Source of the DNA: JACCXM01 sp046328335 | GTDB lineage: Bacteria; Chloroflexota; Chloroflexia; Thermomicrobiales; UBA6265 | Direction of reading: 5' to 3' | Assembly: GCA_046328335.1 (NCBI GenBank) | Contig: JAXLWU010000003.1 | Span: 1 to 64,000 of the forward strand | DNA length: 64,000 bases | In this document: positions 58,730 to 64,000 of the stretch, in pieces | Layout of the letters: every line of letters begins with the position of its first letter | How positions within the stretch are numbered: position 1 is the first letter of the stretch | Notes under the pieces: generated by a model | What the model was told of the DNA's origin: nothing | The model's database searches: none | The model's input: only the letters and a program-made list of their open reading frames with translations | Made by a program: the position numbers and the translations under genes

Positions 58730-59089
58730 CTAGCGATTGGCCGGCAGTTGCCTATCGCGATCTTCCTCGATGATTGCTTGGATGTGCTGCGCCACTAGCG
58801 GCAGGTCCCTGTGGACAACCGTCCACACGATTTCGAGATCGACGCCCAGGTAGTTGTGGATAAGAACATCGCGAAACGCCGCCATGCTTCGCCAAGCAAC
58901 GTCAGGGTGTCGAGCACGGAAATCCGATGTGAGTCGCTTTGTGGCTTCGCCAATGATTTCGAGCTGACGAATGGTGGCATCTTGCCTGAGGCGCTCAGCG
59001 AAGAACTGTGTTCGACCAGCTGCCGCGTAACCCTCGATGATCACGATTGCTTCCAGGATGTGCTCAAGATACGTCGTATTCTCGCTCAA
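58730..59089 (-). CDS. HEPN-domain toxin (DUF86/HepT-like), intact
   Basis: 119 residues, all-helical HEPN ribonuclease of a toxin-antitoxin pair. The motif R-x4-H appears in F-R-D-V-L-I-H-N-Y, and the family block R-Q-L-E-I-I-G-E-A-T-K-R-L is present. The start is a TTG that overlaps the MNT antitoxin stop by four bases (TTGA), which fits tight coupling. In the characterised pairs the antitoxin AMPylates the toxin on the Tyr next to this motif. The 218 bases between its stop and the ferredoxin gene show nothing. Confidence 0.88.
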   Translation of the reverse strand: MSENTTYLEHILEAIVIIEGYAAAGRTQFFAERLRQDATIRQLEIIGEATKRLTSDFRARHPDVAWRSMAAFRDVLIHNYLGVDLEIVWTVVHRDLPLVAQHIQAIIEEDRDRQLPANR

Positions 59090-59376
59090 AGTGATGCGGC
59101 GGACTTGATAACGGCGTCCCGAAAGTGAGAACTTATTGCGGGTTCGGTGACGATATGGACCTCGCGGCCGAGCAGATCTTCGAGATCGAGCTTGATCGCG
59201 ACCAGATCGAACAGCGAGCGGTCAGGCTCGAGATCGACCAGAATGTCCACATCGCTGTCTGAGCGGGCCTCGCCTCTCGCAAAGGAGCCAAAGACGCGCA
59301 CGCGCGTAGCTCCGTGCTCCCGCGCGATGCGGAGGATCTCGGACCGGTGATCGGTGATCAGGGCGGCCATCGCCAT
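59086..59376 (-). CDS. MNT-type nucleotidyltransferase antitoxin
   Basis: 96 residues, partner of the HEPN toxin. The active-site motif is complete: V-F-G-S-F-A-R-G-E-A-R-S-D-S-D-V-D-I-L (G-S followed by D-x-D). The ATG at 59376 follows GAGAGGAG. Together with the next gene it forms an intact pair, in contrast to the decayed pair at 5237-5868. It is divergent from yajQ, whose start lies 59 bases away. Confidence 0.88.
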   Translation of the reverse strand: MAMAALITDHRSEILRIAREHGATRVRVFGSFARGEARSDSDVDILVDLEPDRSLFDLVAIKLDLEDLLGREVHIVTEPAISSHFRDAVIKSAASL

Positions 59377-59435
59377 GGCTAGACTCCTCTCAACATGCGG
59401 TAGAATAGCCGGTTTGGAGTCACGGAGGACCATGC

Positions 59436-59927
59436 ATGGCGTCGCTTTCATCATTCGATATCGTTTCGGATTTCGATCAGCAGGAAATGCGCAACGCGCT
59501 CGATCAGACGGAGCGAGAGATTCAACAGCGCTACGACTTGAAGAACACGAAGACGACCATCGAGGCGACCGACACCCTACTCACCGTCAACGCCGATTCC
59601 GAGTACACCCTCGGCGCGGTCCGCGACCTGCTCGAATCGAAATTGATCCGCCGTGGTCTGTCGCTGAAGATTCTCGATTACGGCAAGGAAGAACCGGCGT
59701 CTGGCGGTCGGATACGCCAGGTCGTGACCCTGCGCAAAGGTATCCCGGAGGATTTGGCGAAACAGTTGACCAAGCGCATCCGCGATGACTTCAAGAAGGT
59801 GACGCCGCAAATCCAGGGCAACGCGATCCGGGTTCAGGCCAAGAACAAGGACGATCTTCAGGCGGTGATTCAAGCCCTGCGGGCCGAGGAGTACCCGGTG
59901 GCTCTGGAATTCACGAACTACCGGTAG
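59436..59927 (+). CDS. yajQ: YajQ-family nucleotide-binding protein
   Basis: 163 residues, the usual length. Opens S-S-F-D-I-V-S-D-F-D-Q-Q-E-M-R-N-A-L-D-Q and contains E-I-Q-Q-R-Y-D-L-K-N and K-V-T-P-Q-I-Q-G-N-A-I-R-V and ends Y-P-V-A-L-E-F-T-N-Y-R. Two ferredoxin-like repeats are typical. Some members bind cyclic di-GMP or nucleic acids and act in regulation; the role here is not known. Confidence 0.95.
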   Translation: MASLSSFDIVSDFDQQEMRNALDQTEREIQQRYDLKNTKTTIEATDTLLTVNADSEYTLGAVRDLLESKLIRRGLSLKILDYGKEEPASGGRIRQVVTLRKGIPEDLAKQLTKRIRDDFKKVTPQIQGNAIRVQAKNKDDLQAVIQALRAEEYPVALEFTNYR

Positions 59928-60029
59928 TCACGCCTCGATGTCCGCGCAGGACGATCTCGTTCAGTTTCGATGGACCGCGCCAGATGGTGAGCAGTTCACA
60001 ATCGATTGATTGCATAAGGAGCATTCCTG

Positions 60030-61529
60030 GTGGTTGATTCCAGTTCTCGCGCATTTCATATCCTGACCCTGGGCTGTTCCAAGAATCGCGTCGATTCCGA
60101 AGGGATGGATCACCTGTTGCGGGAGCGGGGGATGACCGCGGCGGCGCGTCCGGAAGATGCCCGCGTGGTCATCGTCAATACCTGCGGGTTCCTGGGCGCG
60201 GCCCGGGACGAATCGGTCGCGGCAATCGCGGAATTGCTGGAGGTGCGCCAGGACGATCAGATCGTGATTGCCGCGGGGTGCATGCCGGCGCTCGGAAACT
60301 ACAAGAACGACATTCCCGCCGGTGTCGATCGCGTGCTGTCGACGCGAGAATGGCACCGCATCGGCGATGTGGTCGGCGATCTCCTCGGAGAGATCGCGCA
60401 GCCGGAGGTTGCCGGCTGCGAAGGGATGTTGACCACCTTCGGGCGCGACCAGGCCGGACCATCCGCCTACGTGAAGATCGCCGACGGCTGCGATCACGCC
60501 TGCGCGTTCTGCACCATCCCCAGCATCAAGGGACGGCAGGTCAGCAAACGGCCGCTGCACGTGTTGCAGGAGATCGTCGATCTTGTCGGACGGGGGACGA
60601 AGGAAGTTGTTCTCGTCGCGCAGGACACCATCCGCTACGGCGCCGATCTGGGAATCAAGCACGGACTACCCTCGCTGCTCGAGCAGATCGCGGAAGGCGT
60701 GCCCGATCTCTCCTGGTTGCGCATGCTCTACATCTATCCCAGTCCACTGACGTTGCGCATGGTCGACGTCATGGCGGAGCACGATGTGCTCCTGCCGTAT
60801 CTCGACATGCCGATCCAGCACGCGGACCCGACGGTGCTCCGCAACATGAACCGGCCGAGCGACATCACCATGACGCGGCGGCTGATCGACCACGCGCGGT
60901 CCCAGATGCCCGAGGTCGTGATGCGCACCACGCTCATCGTGGGCTTTCCAGGGGAGACCGACGCGCAGTTTCAGCGGCTCCATGATTTCGTGCTGGAGCA
61001 GGAGTTCGATCACGTCGGCGTCTTTACCTATTCGCCCGAACCGGGCACGAGGGCGGTAACCCTCGATCTCCCGGCGGTGCCGGCGCACATCGCCGAGGAG
61101 CGCCGCAACGCGATCATGGAGGCCCAGCAGGCGATTTCGTTCAAGAAGAACCGCGCGCTCGTCGGCCAGACGGTGCAGGTCCTGATCGAAGCGGTGGGAG
61201 AAGCGGAGGACGAGGCAGGGAATACCGAACCGATCTCAGTTGGCCGGGCCCGGCGTCATGCTCCGGAAGTGGACGGGCTCGTCTTCGTGCCGGGTGAACA
61301 TGCGCCGGGAATGCTCCTCGATCTGGAGATCAGCGAGGCGGCGCCGTACGATCTGTGGGCGCTTCCTCCCGGCGAGCAGGTACGACGTCGCGCCGCGGTG
61401 GCGGCAAGACCGCGTCGACGCGTTTCAGCAGCTCGCTCTCGAGGGGCGACCCGACCGGAAAGACGCGGACAGGGGGCGCGGGTGCCAATGGCCACGCCCG
61501 CTGGAACAGCACCCACTGATCGGGTGTAG
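60030..61529 (+). CDS. rimO: Ribosomal protein S12 methylthiotransferase RimO
   Basis: Radical-SAM enzyme that adds a methylthio group to an Asp of ribosomal protein S12. The N-terminal UPF0004 domain has Cys in L-G-C-S-K-N-R, N-T-C-G-F-L and A-A-G-C-M-P for the auxiliary cluster. The radical-SAM motif is C-D-H-A-C-A-F-C-T-I-P. A TRAM domain follows from about residue 380. Family members normally end near E-A-A-P-Y-D-L-W; here the frame runs on for about 60 Arg/Ala-rich residues inside the antisense of the next gene. The GTG at 60030 follows AAGGAG. Confidence 0.93.
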   Translation: MVDSSSRAFHILTLGCSKNRVDSEGMDHLLRERGMTAAARPEDARVVIVNTCGFLGAARDESVAAIAELLEVRQDDQIVIAAGCMPALGNYKNDIPAGVDRVLSTREWHRIGDVVGDLLGEIAQPEVAGCEGMLTTFGRDQAGPSAYVKIADGCDHACAFCTIPSIKGRQVSKRPLHVLQEIVDLVGRGTKEVVLVAQDTIRYGADLGIKHGLPSLLEQIAEGVPDLSWLRMLYIYPSPLTLRMVDVMAEHDVLLPYLDMPIQHADPTVLRNMNRPSDITMTRRLIDHARSQMPEVVMRTTLIVGFPGETDAQFQRLHDFVLEQEFDHVGVFTYSPEPGTRAVTLDLPAVPAHIAEERRNAIMEAQQAISFKKNRALVGQTVQVLIEAVGEAEDEAGNTEPISVGRARRHAPEVDGLVFVPGEHAPGMLLDLEISEAAPYDLWALPPGEQVRRRAAVAARPRRRVSAARSRGATRPERRGQGARVPMATPAGTAPTDRV

Positions 61530-62475
61530 CCCCGATCCCTTCCTCCAGGCGCGATCGCATCAACTCCATCCCCGCAGCGAGATCCGCTTCCAGATCGTTG
61601 GACTTCGGGACGACGAACGGTTCGCCGAAGAGGATCTGGTGACCGGTGGTTTCGCGTGGGGCGAACGCTGGCAGGACGAGTGATCCGGTGTCCCGGGCAA
61701 TCCGGATCGGCCCCGGGGGCAGCGTCGTTTCCCGGCCGAAGAACGAAACCGGCATGCCATTCTGGAAGAAGTCGTAATCGGCGACGAATGCTGCCGCCTC
61801 GCCACGCCGCAACGCCTGGATGACCTTGCGGACACCGGCCGGATTGGCCTCGACCGGGGTGATGTTGTGGCCAGCCCGCAGATAGGTAATCGCGTCGAAG
61901 AGAAAGCGGGACGTGGTCCGGCCCGTGATGGCGGTGATCGGAAATCCCTGAGCCGCGATCGCGTGCCCCATCAGGTCGAACGCGCCGAGGTGGGCCGAGA
62001 CGATGACGATGCCTTGCTTGCGCTCGATCGCGTCGCTGAAGACTCCAATATCAGCAGGCGCCATCGGCAAGATCGCCCGAAGTTGACTTCCGGAAAGGTG
62101 CCGCAAGCGGAGGAGTTCGGCGAAATTCCGCGCCGACTGTCGAAAAACAGCAACGGCCATGCGCTCCACGGCATGTCGCGACACTTCCGGGCCCAGCACC
62201 TGATGCAAATTCGCCAGGACATTGGCGCGGTAGACGGGCGTTGTCCTGATCCAGATATCGCCAAATCTGTCGGCCAGGAAGTTGCGGACCGGATCCGGGA
62301 GGCGCCAGGCGACGTGGGATACCGCGGTGGCAATGGAAACCGCCAACCGGTGGCGAACCCGTCGCGGATCTTCCCTCCGGTATCGGTCGCTCGGACGCCG
62401 CGTCATGCGACGCCGTGGCGCCGCGGGAGATTCCGGCCCTGAGTCCGGTTCGCTCGGTTCCGCTCCCTCGCTCAT
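61330..62475 (-). CDS. Lysophospholipid acyltransferase (HtrB/PatA-like)
   Basis: 381 residues from the ATG at 62475. The catalytic H-x4-D motif is in V-S-A-H-L-G-A-F-D-L-M-G. Further family blocks are I-T-G-R-T-T-S-R-F and F-V-A-D-Y-D-F-F-Q-N-G-M-P-V-S-F-F-G. Such enzymes acylate lipid A or phosphatidylinositol mannosides. In a Chloroflexota-like cell, and next to a phosphatidyltransferase, a PatA-like role on a membrane phospholipid is more likely. An ATG at 62520, overlapping the upstream gene, is an alternative start. The last ~50 residues lie opposite the RimO tail. Confidence 0.88.
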   Translation of the reverse strand: MSEGAEPSEPDSGPESPAAPRRRMTRRPSDRYRREDPRRVRHRLAVSIATAVSHVAWRLPDPVRNFLADRFGDIWIRTTPVYRANVLANLHQVLGPEVSRHAVERMAVAVFRQSARNFAELLRLRHLSGSQLRAILPMAPADIGVFSDAIERKQGIVIVSAHLGAFDLMGHAIAAQGFPITAITGRTTSRFLFDAITYLRAGHNITPVEANPAGVRKVIQALRRGEAAAFVADYDFFQNGMPVSFFGRETTLPPGPIRIARDTGSLVLPAFAPRETTGHQILFGEPFVVPKSNDLEADLAAGMELMRSRLEEGIGATPDQWVLFQRAWPLAPAPPVRVFPVGSPLESELLKRVDAVLPPPRRDVVPARREEAPTDRTAPPR

Positions 62476-62497
62476 CAGCGCCGTACCGGTGAAAGGC

Positions 62498-63181
62498 TCA
62501 TCCTTCGGCTTCGCTGGCATTGCCCGGCAGCACGACTGGTGGCGCGGCGGTAGCGTCGCGGCCGGCGCGAACGTATGGCATCGCATCGAACAAGACCGGG
62601 AGGCCACGCACGATGGTCAGTGCAACAGCCAGCCAGACGTTTGCCCAACCGAACCAGCGAATCACATCGATGCTGAGAAGGTGGTCGAGCCAGGTTCCGG
62701 CCGCTTCCGGTTGGATATACCCGAAGTACCCGGTGAGAAAGACGAACGCGGCGGCTTTCACGTACCCGTAGAGTCCGCGCATGAAGCGGCCGGCGGTCAG
62801 CCACCGGGTGAATTCGGAGCGCATCATGTTTTTTTCGCCGAACGCGGTCATCCCTTCTCCATAGGAAATGGAGCGCACCGCATCAACGAGCCCACCACGG
62901 ACGATGACCAGGAACGGCACCCAGAGGGGGATCACCCGCTCCCAGGCGAAGTAGACCCACAGAACGGTCTCGACGATGCGGTCGCCCGCGATGTCGAATA
63001 CGGCGCCAAAGGGCGAGGTCGAACCGCGGCGCCGGGCGACCCACCCGTCGAGGCCATCCCCGGCAAAGACCACGCCGAGCAGCACCATCGACAACAGCGC
63101 CAGATCGACCGGGCGGTAGTGGATCATGGCGATCACGATGAAAAGCAGAATCAGGCGAGCGATGGTGATGAGGTTGGCCAT
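62498..63181 (-). CDS. CDP-alcohol phosphatidyltransferase
   Basis: 227 residues, integral membrane enzyme that joins a phosphatidyl group from CDP-diacylglycerol to an alcohol such as glycerol phosphate or inositol phosphate. The signature D-G-x2-A-R-x8-G-x3-D-x3-D is complete: D-G-W-V-A-R-R-R-G-S-T-S-P-F-G-A-V-F-D followed by I-A-G-D. About five hydrophobic segments. The acyltransferase gene follows directly, suggesting a shared role in phospholipid or phosphatidylinositol synthesis. The acceptor alcohol is not determined. Confidence 0.9.
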   Translation of the reverse strand: MANLITIARLILLFIVIAMIHYRPVDLALLSMVLLGVVFAGDGLDGWVARRRGSTSPFGAVFDIAGDRIVETVLWVYFAWERVIPLWVPFLVIVRGGLVDAVRSISYGEGMTAFGEKNMMRSEFTRWLTAGRFMRGLYGYVKAAAFVFLTGYFGYIQPEAAGTWLDHLLSIDVIRWFGWANVWLAVALTIVRGLPVLFDAMPYVRAGRDATAAPPVVLPGNASEAEG

Positions 63182-63318
63182 AGGCAGGCGGCGCTACTCC
63201 GCGTGTCGCGGCCGCGAACCGCACGGTTCGCCCTGGCGCGACTCCTGGCGATTATCCCTCATTCGCTGGTCGGGCGGTCGAGTTGGGCTCGAACGTCAAG
63301 CAATGGCCGTCGATGCCA

Positions 63319-64000
63319 CTACTCGCGCGCGCCGAGGTCATCCTCTTCGGCAATCCAGGCACCGGCCCGGATGCGCTCGGATCGCTGACGGAGGAGTTCG
63401 GCGGAGAGCAGGACCAACACCGAAAACACGATGAGGACGGTCGAAACCGCGGCAATCGTGGGATCGATCTCCTGGCGCAGACTGTCCCACATCTTGCGCG
63501 GCAGGGTGACCGCCCCCGTACCGCTGATGAAGAGCGCCACGATCAATTCGTCGAATGAGGTGATGAAGGCGAAGAGCGCGCCCGCGAACACACCGGGGCG
63601 AATGATCGGCAGGGTGACGCGACGGAACGTCTCCCACCGATTCGCGCCGAGATTCATCGCCGCGTACTCGAGTCGTTCGTCAAAGCCGTGCAGGGTGGCA
63701 CTCACATTGGTGACTACGAATGGGAGCGCCAGGGCGGTGTGAGCCAGCGCAAGACCGGCGACGTTGCCGACGAGTTTCCACTGCGCGAACACGAAGTAGA
63801 TGCCGATGGCGACGATGATGCCGGGAACCACCAGCGGCGAAACGATGAACGAATTGACCACGTCTCTGCCGGGGAAGCGGCCGCGCACCAACGCGAGTGA
63901 GGCCGCGGTGCCGAGCACTGTCGCCAGCACCGTGGTCATGATGGCCACCTGGATACTGACAAACGTCGCGGGAACCCAGCCCGGCCGTTCGAAATAGTTC
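63319..64000 (-). CDS. Spermidine/putrescine-type ABC permease (PotC-like), 5' end outside window
   Basis: At least 226 residues; the frame is still open at the right edge (W-V-P-A-T-F-V-S-I-Q-V-A-I before M-T-T-V-L-A-T). The visible part has five membrane segments and the EAA loop Y-A-A-M-N-L-G-A-N-R-W with V-T-L-P-I-I-R-P-G. The segment T-S-F-D-E-L-I-V-A-L-F-I-S-G and K-M-W-D-S-L-R-Q-E-I-D-P are typical of PotC, so the ligand may be a polyamine or other small cation, with other subunits beyond the edge. Confidence 0.9.
   Translation of the reverse strand, partial: NYFERPGWVPATFVSIQVAIMTTVLATVLGTAASLALVRGRFPGRDVVNSFIVSPLVVPGIIVAIGIYFVFAQWKLVGNVAGLALAHTALALPFVVTNVSATLHGFDERLEYAAMNLGANRWETFRRVTLPIIRPGVFAGALFAFITSFDELIVALFISGTGAVTLPRKMWDSLRQEIDPTIAAVSTVLIVFSVLVLLSAELLRQRSERIRAGAWIAEEDDLGARE

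Noticed and set aside
1..64000. tRNA, rRNA and riboswitch genes
   Set aside because: Both strands were read for conserved rRNA blocks, cloverleaf-like segments and common riboswitch motifs by eye; nothing convincing was found. A tRNAscan/Infernal run would decide.

Overview
The window is GC-rich bacterial DNA, almost fully coding, and looks like a member of the Chloroflexota, probably near the Thermomicrobia/Sphaerobacter group. The basis for this is protein character, not a search. Several exported binding proteins begin their mature part with an Ala-Thr-Pro-Ala segment after an AxA cleavage site. There is a Tat-exported pentapeptide-repeat/Cys-rich protein of the kind common in that group. 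Orphan carbohydrate ABC systems are very dense, and there is a heme A synthase, so the cell respires aerobically. No rRNA, tRNA, CRISPR array or insertion sequence was seen.

Layout. 1-4751 (minus): a carbohydrate ABC importer (binding protein, two permeases) with a sulfatase cut by the left edge. 5047-7589 (minus): a GMC oxidoreductase, a decayed HEPN/MNT toxin-antitoxin pair, and a fragment of a second GMC gene. 7731-9111 (minus): an ArsR regulator with an AHSA1 protein and a VOC protein. 9282-16586: Uma2-type nuclease, an amidohydrolase without the usual HxH motif, heme A synthase, nitrilase, pentapeptide-repeat protein and a ThDP enzyme. 17245-24882 (minus): a sugar catabolic and uptake region (cupin, isomerase, binding protein, epimerase, Gfo/Idh dehydrogenase, two permeases). 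24301-33959 (minus): PF06684 protein, luciferase-like oxidoreductase, enamidase-like amidohydrolase, isochorismatase-like hydrolase, a five-gene branched-chain amino acid/urea-type importer and an IclR regulator.

34206-41093 (plus, divergent from IclR): an M20-like protein with an altered metal site, an enolase-superfamily enzyme, a DUF3830 protein, a maleate isomerase-like racemase and a polar amino acid ABC importer. This looks like one uptake and catabolic unit of unknown substrate. 41642-50328 (plus): a ROK regulator with a clear promoter/operator, a sugar importer, a large unknown protein, a zinc alcohol dehydrogenase and a sugar isomerase. 50375-55165 (minus): a ribose/fructose-type (CUT2) importer with an IolE-like isomerase and a VOC protein. 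55492-58511 (minus): a complete three-component cytochrome P450 system. 58730-59376: an intact HEPN/MNT pair. 59436-62475 and onward: YajQ, RimO, and a phospholipid pair (acyltransferase, CDP-alcohol phosphatidyltransferase). The right edge cuts a PotC-like permease.

The most striking pattern outside genes is that all six ABC binding-protein genes in the window are followed by a stem-loop or inverted-repeat element before the next gene. The elements differ in sequence: GC hairpins, a 26-bp palindrome and two heptamer inverted arrays. A separate family of seven ~85-bp imperfect palindromes is scattered in intergenic gaps. The three carbohydrate (CUT1) importers lack their own ATPase and must share one encoded elsewhere.
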